DNA from: Erodium maritimum
Lineage: Eukaryota; Streptophyta; Magnoliopsida; Geraniales; Geraniaceae
Assembly (NCBI GenBank): GCA_963921825.1
Contig: OY997588.1
Coordinates: 126,635,203 to 126,699,202, forward strand
DNA length: 64,000 nucleotides
Direction: 5' to 3'
A program made the translations under genes and the position numbers. Position 1 is the stretch's first letter, and each line of letters begins with the position of its first letter. The notes beneath the pieces were generated by a model. That model saw only the letters and a list, made by a program, of their open reading frames with translations. It made no database searches and was not told where the DNA came from. Positions 1 to 10,795 of this stretch are shown here, one piece after another.

Positions 1-180
1 CTTTTTTTACTGTCCGAATCTAGAACGTTAGAGCGTCGTCGATCTCCCATCTTCCCTCCACTCTCTTTTTCTCAAAGGGAAGGTAAACCCTAGAGCCTCG
101 TCGATCTCGAAGGGAAAGGTAAACCCTGGATTATTCATTGTTTTTTTAAAATTTTGTTTGGTATTTTGTCATATTATTTT
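1..180. other. Leader-like sequence at window edge, no gene called
   Basis: About 130 bases of C/T-rich and AAACCCTAG-bearing sequence resemble a plant 5' leader. A short unit (GTCGTCGATCTC followed by AAGGGAAGGTAAACCCT) occurs twice in imperfect form. The second AAG/GTAAACC could be a splice donor, but no open frame supports a gene and the sequence is cut by the window edge. The T-rich stretch near 170-185 is the poly(A) tail of the minus-strand retroposon that follows. Confidence 0.3.
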
Positions 181-1490
181 TTTATCAGCAAATACATATA
201 TTAAAACCTGCTCTACGAAGAGTAGAACAGGGGTGGAGTACAATGAAGAACGTTCCTTTGATCGGAACATCATGAACATCCTCAACACACTGAGGGAAAA
301 CCAACAACACCAAGAACCCACACAAGGGCACAAATGAAATGAAACAAGAACAGAGCAACAACAATGATAAAGTTCTAAATAACATATTTTTCTACCATTA
401 AGCTCAGGAAAAACAGGTCTAAATACCCAAATTTATCAACCATTAAGCCCAAAGAAAGTAGCAACACCTACAAACTGAAGCCCCTCAACCCTAAACGAAA
501 ATGGAATTACAACTACTCCCATCTCAACAAATCTTTCGATCCCGAAAAAGATACAGAGGAAATGTCATAGCCGGTGGCAAACACCACAGTCGGCAGAGAC
601 TACTCTGGATGGAACCCCAGACACCAAAGGACCGAACTACTGATCGAAAGGATTTCCAGGAAAAGCCTCATGCCCTCGCCGGCGGCCAACACCAAACCGG
701 CGAGTCCAAGACATAGAGTGGTCGGGGGCACATGAATACCCATCGAAGAGAGAACGGAACAGGGGGAGAGGAGGACCAAATACGTGAAGGGAGAGGAAAG
801 AGCAGAGCAAACCTCAGAAGAAAGAGACGCGGGCCGAAGACCGAATCTACAGGCGAAGCCAAGAGGGAGAGAAATCGTCTCACCAGCGACCACCACGAGC
901 CAGAACCGCGTCGATCCAAAGAGGAAACGAGTCCCACACCAATGCCAGTGCGAGAAGCCGGGATCTGATGAGCCAGCCTCAACCTACAAGACCCCGAAGG
1001 AGCCACCACTGGAGTGTCAAGACAGGCCAGATCCGAGAGAAACCAAATCTAGCCAGTGACAACGCTGAGACTAGAGAGCTCGGGACGGAGAGCGAGAACC
1101 CTAGCCGGAGAGCCAAACGCCCAAACAAGTAGAACTGACCACCTCTGAAGGTCAGATCTACAAAAGAAAGCCCCAACCGCCACAAGCCAAGAGCCACCCC
1201 AACGCCCACAGACTTCGAACTACAAAGATCCCAACCAAGGAGAAAGGGAAGGAAGCCCCACGACCAGAAAGAGGGTCGCAACGAAGAGGAGGAAGACCGG
1301 CGATCCTCGCCTCAACAGAGGAGAGAGAGGAGCAAGAGCCTAGAGGGGTTGAGAAAAGGAGACAGAGAGGGAGGATCCACTGGTGGCTGTCAAGGCCGAA
1401 GTCGAGACTGCCACCGATGGCTGCTGATCGGAGAAGAAAGGGGAGCTAGGGTTAGGGTTTAGGTAGCAATTCTAGAGAGAGGTGAGAGCT
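181..1490 (-). mobile_element. Non-coding LINE-like retroposon, copy 1
   Basis: Read on the minus strand, this begins with a CTCTCTCTAGAA and AAACCCTAACCCTAG-rich leader near 1490-1440. It runs through about 1.2 kb of G/T-rich sequence without a convincing reading frame and ends at 181 with TTTGCTGATAAAAAA, a short poly(A) tail. The same 3' end (ATTGCTGATAAAAAA) closes the plus-strand copy at 10057. Both copies also share GGTGTTGGCCGCCG with a following GAGG. No endonuclease or RT motif is present, so it is probably a non-autonomous retroposon using LINE machinery. The 5' boundary is approximate and I found no clear TSD. Long frames on both strands here are low-complexity and I do not call them genes. 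Confidence 0.55.
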
Positions 1491-1975
1491 TCTCTCTCTA
1501 GAACGCGTTTATCCAAGTATGAGTATTATGATATTATAATTGGGCTCTTCCACTTCGTTACAAGGTTGTTTGTTGATCTTGACAAAAACAATGACTTTTA
1601 TTAGTTTATCTTATATATTTTGTTTCTTGATTGATATGAAGTTACTTCATCATACGGCTTGTAATTTGTCCTGAAACATTCCACAAGCCAAGCCTCTTTG
1701 TATAATCCGGTGAAGTCGTTCAGTTAACACTGCAAACAATAAAAGGGACAAAGAGGACACTTATGCAAACACACAGCTTCAGTAGACGGTCAAACTTTTT
1801 CTCTCTAGAGCTACAATAGCTACTTTCCGTTTCATCGGCTTTAAGGTTTTGTTTCTCATATATGGGTGTTGTGTCCATGATGATCAAGCTCTGATCATCG
1901 AGCCACCTGTGTTGTACTTCGCTTTTGCTCTGTTTTGTGGTGATTTGGGTGTTTCTTTCAGCTAGGGGTTTTGGT

Positions 1976-3887
1976 ATGATCATGGATTCCTCGTCGGCGA
2001 CAGGACCTCCTCCGGGATTCGAGCGTAATGTTGGGGTTGAAATTAGGAATGAAAGAAGGTTAGACTCGGTTATTGTTGCAACATAAAACCGATTCGAGGT
2101 GCTACAGGACAAGTTGTCTGAGCGGGAAAATGAGACCTTCAAACTTTTGTGCACAATCTGCCACCAAAGACTTCTAATCAATGGTTGCAGAATTTGTTCT
2201 TGGAATGTGGAGAGATTGTGAAGGTGGTGTCGCCTATCAACCCAAATAGTAGGGGCAGGTGGTTTGGGTTTGTGACTTTTAGAACCAGCGAAGCGATGTT
2301 CAAAGGAATTCATATTTTCAATGGCTTTGTTCTAAAAAGGTATAAATTGTTTGTTGCCAAAGCTTGGGACAAAAGACCTGATAATCCGAGAAAGGTTAAC
2401 TTTCCTTGTTGGAAAAAGAAGGCAAATATCAATGGGATGGAAGAACAGGAACTTGAACAAGATCCTGGTTTGCTGATTCCCAGAGGTAAAGTGGTGAATG
2501 ATTACAAGCTGTGGCTGGAAAAAGGGCATCTTGCAGTTCTAAACAAAGACTATCCTGTGGAGATGATCATGGATGATTTTAGGGCTGAGAGAGATGGACA
2601 AATTTGTATCAAATCGTTGGGGAACAGGGTGGTGTTAGTATTTTTCCCAGAAGAACAGGTGGAAAGACCTTTGAAGCAGCCTGTGCTGACCTTGGGTCGG
2701 TTGTTTGGATCCATCCTGATACGTTGAATGGCTCTTCTTTGGAGGTGGGTTTTGTGCTTATGCATTCACAGGATTATCTGAGATTGTTTAAGGAATCTGA
2801 ACTCCTTTTAGATGGTCAAGAATACAATTTCATGGCTAGCTCAGTGGACATTCAAGTTGTGCCAAAGGTGATTTTTGAGCCTTGTATCTCTTCTAGCTCG
2901 GATTCTTCCCACTCTGAGAAGGAGCACTTAGGCTCTTCTAGGTCTGACACTTGCATTGGTACTAACTCTGAGAATGGAAAAAGTTGTGAGGCTGTGAAGA
3001 AGGCCTATAAGGAGATGGGTTGCTTATTAGCCATTGCAGGGCCTGTGGTTGATCCTGGATTGATGGTAGGATTGGAGTTGTTGGGGGCAGATCAATCATT
3101 GAGGAATAATTTAACTCCTCCAGTTGGTACTATTTGCAACATTGATGTTTGAACATTGGTTTCACCTACCTTCAAAGAGGTATTGATTGCACCAGACACT
3201 CTGGGAGAAGAAAATTCTGCAAGTTTACGTACTGTTCCGGCGACTGGTTCAATTCAATGTAGTACTATTCCAACGTTGGGGCTTGATGCAATTCCCACAA
3301 ATCCTATCACTGAGGTTGAAGGGACAACTTTGGAGGTACAAGGAAAAAAGGGCTCATTGGGTTTGGGTGCTATTAATGAGATGGCAAGTTCTTCCCCTAA
3401 TTTTGCAGGTTTGGGGCCCAGGACCCAGTCTACTGTGGGGAGTTTTTTGGTTTTGGAGGGAACTGAAGGTTCAAATTTTAATTTAACTCCCAATAAGCTT
3501 TTAATCAGTACACCTGGCAGTAAGGGTCTCTTGACCAAAAAGAAAGACAAGGGGGTTGATATTGTGGCTTACAACACAAGATCCAAGGCCAAGACAATTA
3601 TTTCTACACTGAAACCCTATGCAAAAAACAAGAAGAGGGATTGTGGGAGGAAAAATTTCAATCAAGGAGGGGCTGGAACTCTGGAGTATTGCAAGGCACT
3701 TGGTTTGAAGGCTTATCTCTCAGATGATGATGTGGCAGAACAATTTGATAACCTTGATCAAGAGGTGAATCAAGCTGTGGAACTTGATACCAGTACAGAG
3801 GATGAGTACTGTGATCTGGAGGAAGTTGAGGAGGATGGAGTAGATGTGGGGAGATCCATCACTCCTCTTAGACTCTCTCTACCATGA
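1976..3887 (+). pseudogene. LINE ORF1 (RRM-domain RNA-binding protein), broken
   Basis: The ATG at 1976 opens a frame reading IMDSSSATGPPPGFE that stops at 2084. The RRM part lies in another frame at 2149-2727, with RNP1-like WFGFVTFR. It then shifts to the frame of 2604-3887, which has one in-frame TGA at 3150. The middle part (VVWIHPDTLNGSS) and the long hydrophilic C-terminal tail match the usual plan of plant LINE ORF1 proteins, which bind element RNA. The final stop overlaps the ORF2 start as ATGA (3884-3887), an arrangement suited to re-initiation. At least two frame changes and two stops make this a pseudogene. Confidence 0.75.
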
Positions 3888-5434
3888 GAATTCTTTCTTG
3901 GAACATTCGAGGGGCCACTTCGAGACAAAAGAGAAGAGCCATTCGAAACGTGTGTTCCAAGCAACTGGTTACTATGGTGTTAATTCAAGAGACCAAACTA
4001 GCTACCTTACATGTATTCTTTCTCTCTTCTTGTGGTTTCAACTCCTCTTGGGAGGGCATTTGTAGTCCCTCTTTGGGGAATTCTTGAGGATTGTTCACTC
4101 TGTGGGATAAGCATATATTTGAGATGCATCAGAATTTCTGTGATGACAATGTTATTTATTGGACTGGCTGCTATAAGCCACTGAATCTCAGTATTGCAGT
4201 GATTAATGTCTATGGCCCTTGTTCTGTCACTGCCAGGACATATCTGTGGATGGAGATTGGGGATGTAGCATCATCCCTTCATAGTAATCTTGTGGTGGCT
4301 GGGGATTTCAATGCCATCCTTGATCCTGGAGAAAAGACTGGTACCAATTATTCTTCTACAAGTCTGAGGGAGTTCAGGAGTTTTGTAAATGATCAGGGTT
4401 TAGTGGATCTGCAATTGGAAGGTGGGAAGTTTACTTGGTTTAATTCTAGGGATATGGCCTCATGGATTGACAGATTTCTGGTATCAAACTCTTTCCTTGT
4501 TGCTTTTAACAATTTATCTCAAGCTTGCCTCCCTAGAATTTTATCTGATCACAAGCCAATCCTTTTAACTAATCCAGTGGTAGATTGGGGTCCTAGGCCT
4601 TTTAAATTTATCAATGCTTGGGTCAGTCATCCCAAGTTTTTATTACATGCAAAAGAGTGTTGGCAAAACATTCAGATTGGAGGCTCACCTGCTTTTAGGC
4701 TCCGGTACAAATTAAAGGCTTTAAAATCCTTCTATAGAACTTGGAATGTTAATGTCTTTGGCTGGTTAGAAAAACACATTGAGGAACTGAAGGGGGAGAT
4801 TGGTGCTCTGGATACTTTATTTGAAGAAAGGGGGCTCAGTACAGTGGAGATTGCTTATAGGGCCTTGTTGAATGCTTATTTAATTCAGAAGTTGAAAACT
4901 CAGGCTAGAATCTGGTGTCAGAAGTCCATGCAAAAATGGTCTACTGATGGGGATAGATGTACTAAATATTATCACATTGTGGTTAAAATTAACCATGCAA
5001 GGTTAAAAATTGCTAGCATTGCTGAAGGAGGAGTGGTGTATCATTCTCCTGCTCAGATTAAAGAGGTTGCAACTTTACATTTTGCCAAAAGGTTCCAAGG
5101 GACATTTTCTGTGTGCATGGATTTATCATCTCTACCTTTCAAAGGTATTACTCAGCTACATGCAACAAACTTGGAAATTCCTTTCACTGAAGCAGAGATT
5201 TTTGGAGTTATCAAGGCCTGCAATGGGGACAAATCACCTGGTCCTGATGGTTTCACAATGCTATTTTATCAGTCTTGTTGGGAGGTGATTAAAGGTGATA
5301 TCTTGGAGTTCTTTGAGCATTTCCATAAGGGTTGAAAGTTGGGGAAGGGATTAAATTCATTCTTCATTACTTTAATCCCTAAGAATAGTGCACCAGTAAC
5401 TTTTGATGAATTCAGGCCCATCAGTCTTGTACAT
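3884..5434 (+). pseudogene. LINE ORF2: AP-endonuclease plus truncated reverse transcriptase
   Basis: The start MRILSWNIRGA is the typical N-terminus of the exonuclease-endonuclease-phosphatase domain of plant LINEs. Further EEP motifs are IQETK, VINVYGP, VAGDFNAIL, WIDRFLVS and the terminal SDHKPI. A linker follows, then the RT entry motifs GDKSPGPDGF, FITLIPK and FRPISLV. Two in-frame TGA codons (4085 and 5333) interrupt an otherwise single frame. The sequence around 4010-4090 looks altered, because the expected catalytic-Glu context continues poorly. Homology ends at about 5434, before the RT active site, so the protein could not be functional. Confidence 0.8.
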
Positions 5435-6031
5435 ATTCTTGAATTGTCATGTATTCTTTCTCTCATCACAACGGATTCCTTAACATTTCTTTGATTAATA
5501 GTATTTACTTGTTCCCAGTGTGATGGGTTTCTATTTTATTATAATGTTCTCCATCTATTCTCTGGGAAGTTATCGTTATCCTTGAGAATGCACTATTGAT
5601 ATTGTTGCTTCTTATTTGTTTATTACATCCTTTGGTCTAAGGGTTTTAAATACTTTTGTGACATCGAATTAAAACAGTGTTAATATTAAACTTGGAGACT
5701 AAGGTCATTTACGATTTTCCCTACTGAGCGTAAGCTCACCCCTATTTGTTTATTTATTGTGTGTACAGGGATGCTTGAGATTTGGGGAAATTCGAGGCTC
5801 GGGAGCTTCCGGATGTCTTGAGGATTGTATTAGAGATGTGTTGGTCCACATTGTTGAACTTTATTTACCTTATGTTACTTATCAAGTTTTGACATCTTTT
5901 TTTTGGATTATTGAGAAATACTTTGGACTAGTTTTCAGTTGTAAAGGAATTTATTACAGTTTTATTACTTTTACCTCGTTTGTTTTAGGTCACGTCTCGA
6001 GTCCGGCCAAAACCGGATTTGGGGCGTGACA
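5428..6031 (+). mobile_element. LTR fragment ending GGGGCGTGACA
   Basis: The last bases (GGATTTGGGGCGTGACA) are the reverse complement of the TGTCACGCCCC start shared by four solo LTRs further right. The segment also shares the landmark GAGCGTAAGCTCACCCCTA followed by a pyrimidine-rich TGTGTACAG, the counterpart of CGTTCGCTCACCCCTAGCTG...CTACAG in those LTRs. It starts TGTACA and ends TGACA (TG...CA). However, the flanks AGTCT and GGCCT do not match, so I cannot show a target duplication. It is either a solo LTR of a related family whose flanks were rearranged, or a truncated LTR. Confidence 0.5.
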
Positions 6032-6800
6032 GGCCTCTCCGACCACTGATTGGCGCGGATCTGGGTTGGCGTCGCTTCGTCGAAGTCAGCTCTATGGTCA
6101 GCGTTTGGCTCTCGTCTTCCGTGCTCGGTCAACATCTGGTTCTACTCTGTTGTGGGTTGGATTAGGCTTGGGGTGGCAGCTTCGGGCTTGCGTTGCTGAG
6201 CGTGGTGGGCTAGTAGGAGTGGTGGGCTGGATCTGGACTAGAACTTGGGCGTGGATAGTTGTGTGTTCGGGTAGGGCTCGGGCTGGGTTAGGTGTAGATG
6301 CGGATTTGGGTCGACCCGTCTTCCTTCACAGGTTCTGGGGAGAGCAAAAAGTTATTTTTTGATGGCTCTCTGGTAGTCGGCGCTCGTGCTGGTGCTATTG
6401 GTGGTTGCTATTGGTGTTTTTTGATTCAATTTCTTCTTAGCTTCGGGAGTTGGTGGTGTTTGAGACTTGAGTGGGAAGTGTTTCTCCATCAATTGGTGAA
6501 GATTGGCGTATGTCTGTTCTACATCTCTCTCCTAATTTATTGTTGTGATGAGGCAAGGTTGGTAGAGTCCTGATCGCTTGCGGGAGGCTTTTCTTGTTGG
6601 GATTGTTGCGACTCTCTTCTTTCTTCTGCTCGCTGGTAAAGCTCTCGGCTACGTAGTGGTCACTTGCCTTTGCTCGGCAGGTTCTAGTGCTTTGAGGTAA
6701 CACCTGACTGTACTCTAGGCAGGTTTTATGCTCGGTAGAATTACCGATCCTCTCCTTTGAGTGTCTCGGTGTTGGCTAGAACTTAAGGAGGACCAGGCGT

Positions 6801-9285
6801 ATGGATGGCAAAACAGCCCATTCCCCACGGGGATCCCCTTCCCCGCCCCGCGCGGGACGGATTTGGGACATGGATTTTTTGAACGGGACGGGATACGGGG
6901 AATTAAATAGGGATTTTGACGGGGACGGAGCGGGGACGGGGTAAGCAGTCCCCATCCTGCGGGGAACCCCGCCCCGCGCCCCGCGCCCCGCACTATTAGT
7001 TTTAAAATAAAATTTTAATAATATACACATAACACATTTGTTTTTTTGTTTGTTAAAGATTTGACTTCTATGCATGTAAAAAAGTTTGATGGACACATCA
7101 TTCTTGTTTTTACATTTGATATTTTCTTATTTATATTTTATATCTAAAATATAGAAAATTTAGTTGGAATATGTCAAATAGTGATTGTTGCTTATTTCAC
7201 CAATTTGAATATGTTATTTGTTTACAGATTGCACAGAGTCCCATGATGAATGAAGTTGCTTCAAGTTCAACGTGCTGATTCTATTTATATCATTATGAAG
7301 TCAAGTTGGGAACTTTAAGTTATGTTATAAGATATTTTGTTAAGACACTTTTTTATTATGGGTAAACTATTATGAGACATGGATGTCATCGTCATGATGT
7401 TTATTTTATATGTATGTTGTTTTAAATTAGGGTAAACTACAAATGCATACCCTTAAGTATGCACGTTTAACCGATGAATACCCTAAAGTTTAAAGTTAAA
7501 TGATGCATACCCTAAAGTTTCATGTATTAACCCAGAACCCCTTCCGTCAGTTACTTCCGTCACTTTACTGTTCACTTTTTAAAAAATGTCCAAAATACCC
7601 TTTATTTTATAATTATTTTGAATAAATAATAAATATTAAACAAAAATAAATATTAAAAAATATATAAAAAAAAGCTAATCTATCCTTATCTCTACACACC
7701 CACCTTTGTATCTCTCTAAAATCAAACGTATCCCGTCCATTTATCTCTCTAAGAATCAAACATATACAAACACATGTTCTTCCCCTTTTGTTCTTCCTTT
7801 TCACCATTGTTTTTCATATCTCCTCTTCTCTTCATTTTCACCACAATCCCTTTATTATTCAAATCACCCTTCAACCATGGAGAGCATTTCGAGTTTCAAC
7901 TCAAGGTCTAAGGAGACACGAGATCTTCAAGTTGGACGTCGACAATAACTATGGGGCTTCAGATATGGGTGGCAGAAGAGGCGAGACTTGGACCTCCACG
8001 GCTTGGGGAAGTTGTGGACGGCGAGGAGCACACCAGATTTGTGCCGGACCTTTTCCAAATCTGGGTCTTTGAAGAATAGATTTGTTCTCGAATAGGGGTT
8101 TTTTGAGGATTTCAATTTTGGTTGTTCTTCATCTTTTCCTAATATTTTCTGGGGGTGAACGAATTTCTTCATCTGGGTTTTTTTTTTAACTTATGAGTTC
8201 ATTGTTCTTCATCTGGATTTGATGGGGCCATTTCTCCAACGAGTTGTGACTTTTCTTTTTTTGTTTCACAAATGCAATCGAGTTATTTAGTGCTTGATTG
8301 TGGTTGATCATTATTATTTTCTGGTAAAGTGGACTTGGCAATATCACTACGTGGAGTGTTAAAATGGAGTTTCACTTGAATTGGGGATTATGGATTATCC
8401 TTCTAATTAGGTTTGAAGGACACGGTTGCGGTGATGATTTTGAATCCTATGAATAATGGATGGATCAGTTCAGAAATTGAGTATATTGGTCTGAGAACTT
8501 GAAATTGGTTAAAAAAAAAGTTAAGGAAAATTAATGATTTTTTTAATAAATATTGGATTCAAACCTAATTTTTGAGAGAAAAAAAATAGATTTATATATT
8601 TTTTAAAATTAAAATATAAAATAAATAGATTATATAAAATAGATTTATATTAAAATCTGAAATTAAAAAAAAAAATCTGAAAATTGTAAATAAAGATTTG
8701 GAATTAAAAACAGAAAATTTAAAAAATATATAAACAAAAGAAAAGATTATAGAAAGGAAAAAATAAGTAAAAAAAAAAAGAATTAAAAACTGAATTATGA
8801 TAGGTTGTGTAACATAAAAGGGTAGTTGAGGGTATTTTGGTCTTTTTACACTTCACTATTACAGTCTAACTGACGGAAGGGGTTCTGGTTTAGTACATGA
8901 AACTTCAGGGTATGCATCAGTTAACTTTAAACTTCAGGGTAATCATCGGTTAAACGTGCATACTTAAGGGTATGCATTTGTAGTTTACCCTTTAAATTAT
9001 GGGTTGACTACGCTTGTTATTTAAAATTATGGATTGAGAGTTGTCATTTAAAATGTGCATTTTTTGGGTAATGAGGATGGGGTAGGAACGGAGTAGGGAA
9101 TAAAATCCTCCGCGGGACAAGAATGAGACGGGGAATAAAATCCCCGTTCCCCGCCCCATCCTCGCGGGGTCCTTGCGGGGCGGGGTCAACGTGGGGTCAA
9201 CGCGGGGATGGGGCGGGGATGGGGAGAGTAGCGGGAACGCGGGACGGGGACGGGGACTGTGGTCCCCGCCCCATTGTCATCCCTA
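6801..9285. mobile_element. MULE-type element with 9-bp TSD (outer)
   Basis: The flanks carry a perfect 9-bp duplication, ACCAGGCGT (6792-6800 and 9286-9294). The ends are inverted and related: GGATGGCAAAACAGCCC on the left and, read inward from the right, GGGATGACAATGGGGCGGGG. Each end runs into a GC-rich tract of repeated GGGGACGGGGCGGG-like units (6820-6990 and 9090-9275). A 9-bp TSD with long TIRs is the signature of Mutator-like elements. No transposase frame is seen, so it is non-autonomous. A second MULE is nested inside at 7430-8990. Confidence 0.75.
7430..8990. mobile_element. MULE-type element with 9-bp TSD (nested inner)
   Basis: A perfect 9-bp TSD, TTTAAATTA (7421-7429 and 8991-8999), flanks inverted repeats of about 125 bp. 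The left one starts GGGTAAACTACAAATGCATA and the right one is its near reverse complement. Both contain CCCTTCCGTCAGTTA. The interior has a CT-rich leader-like stretch (7680-7870), short frames without recognisable domains, and an A/T-rich right half (8500-8800). It is non-autonomous. It sits inside the MULE 6801-9285, giving the relative order of insertion. Confidence 0.85.
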
Positions 9286-10057
9286 ACCAGGCGTAAGCTC
9301 AGGCCTAGGGTTTCTAGTATGATGGTCCGTCCTTTGAGGTCTTTATCCTCTCCCTGTTTGGTTAGAAATCTCCACCTGTTTTTCTTGTTTTCTATTGCGT
9401 TTTGGTTTTGCTTCTTCTCGACCCGGCGTCGGTCAAGCTCATCGGTTCAAAGGTGTTGGCCGCCGACGAGGTCATCGGGCACTGTCTGGCCTCTTCTAAA
9501 GCCAAGCGCATGGAATAGTAAGGCCAATTAGGTTTTTCTCTTGCTATCCTCTCGCTGAGGGATGCTAGACTAGTGACAAGGGAGATGTTTCATCTCCTAC
9601 AAGGTTTTGTTTTAGAGTTTAGCAGGTAGTCGACGCAGGCAGTTGGAAACTTCCTTTTCAATCGAGCTTCATGGTGGTTAAATCCTGTTATTTTAGACCT
9701 TTGTCAATTCAGGGCTTCATGGTTGTCAAATTCGGGTTCTAGACCCTCTCTTTTTATATTCTCTTAGGAAGGTTTCCTCTGTTTTTCCTGGTTGTTTCTT
9801 TGTCTGTTTGTTGGTTGGTGTTGTTTTCTGGTGTAAGGGTATATGTACCTATTCTTTGCACTGTCTGGTTTTGCCCGACTGATTTGGGTTGTTTGCTTCA
9901 GGGTCTGCGTACCCAATCTTTGTGGTTGTTGGTCTTCCCTAGTGTGGGGCTTCTTCAGGTTCCGAGAGGAATGCTCCTTATTGTATCAGTTCCACCCATC
10001 GTATTCTTTATTTCAAATAATCGGTGTTTTAATACATGCATTGCTGATAAAAAAAAC

Positions 10058-10795
10058 TCATCGTTTGACATTCTAGAAGGGTTTTATGTTTTGTATTGAG
10101 AAGAATAGGAGAGGTGGAAGTTGTACTTTATGTCTGACACAGAATATTCAAACTCAAGCGATATTTAATGGCTATGGTGTTGCATTGTTCCAATATAAGC
10201 AAATAATGTAGCTAGTATAGTTGCTCAAAGGGCCGCCTGATTAGGAAAAGCGAACAATGACCATATGTGTCTCTTGAGCTTCTCCAAAATATAATTCTTA
10301 AGGAGGGATATAACTCATGATGTATAGAAAAACCTTTAATTTGTTTGATAAGCTTTTAGAGCAACTACTCGAATTGGATTTAAAAAAATAGTGAATAATT
10401 GACTGAGGTAAACGAAATGTTGACCGCGACGTTTTCCATTTTTCGTCCTCAAATTTAATGGTCGTTAGTGAGTAACAGGAAAAGTAGATAGGTCAGGGTT
10501 ATGATTTGAGGATAAACGAAAGGTATACGTTATGACATCAAGTTTTCTCATGCCATTTCAGGAATGTGTAAGAGGCACGTGACAAGCATGTGACTGGTAT
10601 TTCACAGAGTCAATCACACTTAACAGATTTTAATACATTTTGAGAATTATTTTGTCAAATTTGTTACTATGTAAGAAAGTTGACAAGTATGAGTTATGAT
10701 TTTGAGAATTGACCAAAGTACAACGAGACTACATGGGGTTTTGCCTAATTGATTTTCTGAAGACAAATATAAAGACTAATTTCAAAGCAGCATAA
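10058..10795. other. Intergenic, nothing recognised
   Basis: About 740 bases of A/T-rich sequence between a retroposon tail and the PIF/Harbinger element. I see no long reading frame, inverted repeat or RNA gene. Confidence 0.5.

Larger units (their letters stand above)
1780..5434 (+). mobile_element. Degenerate LINE (RRM-type ORF1, EN/RT ORF2), 3' part missing
   Basis: This non-LTR retrotransposon is ordered 5' leader, ORF1 (1976-3887), ORF2 (3884-5434). ORF2 stops inside the reverse transcriptase, just after the FRPISLV motif, where unrelated LTR sequence begins at about 5428. The rest of RT, the RNase H and the poly(A) tail are therefore absent. Both ORFs carry stops or frameshifts, so the copy is dead. 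The 5' limit is estimated from the start of ORF1 and is uncertain. Confidence 0.8.
6032..10057 (+). mobile_element. Non-coding LINE-like retroposon, copy 2 (split by a MULE)
   Basis: The element consists of 6032-6800 and 9295-10057, interrupted by a MULE that duplicated ACCAGGCGT. It shows the same G/T-rich, CT-rich character as the copy at 181-1490, shares GGTGTTGGCCGCCG, and ends in nearly the same way (TTTTAATACATGCATTGCTGATAAAAAAA). No catalytic motif is readable in any frame. Its 5' end abuts the LTR fragment at 6031 and may be truncated. Confidence 0.55.

Noticed and set aside
600-1281. Several overlapping minus and plus frames in the retroposon copy at 181-1490
   Set aside because: They overlap on both strands, are low-complexity, and the related copy at 6032-10057 does not keep them open.
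5428-6036. Calling 5428-6031 a proven solo LTR
   Set aside because: The ends are TG...CA, but flanking pentamers AGTCT and GGCCT do not match, so only an LTR fragment can be supported.
8500-8800. A/T-rich stretch as a matrix-attachment or origin sequence
   Set aside because: It lies inside a MULE, and base composition alone is not evidence for such a role.
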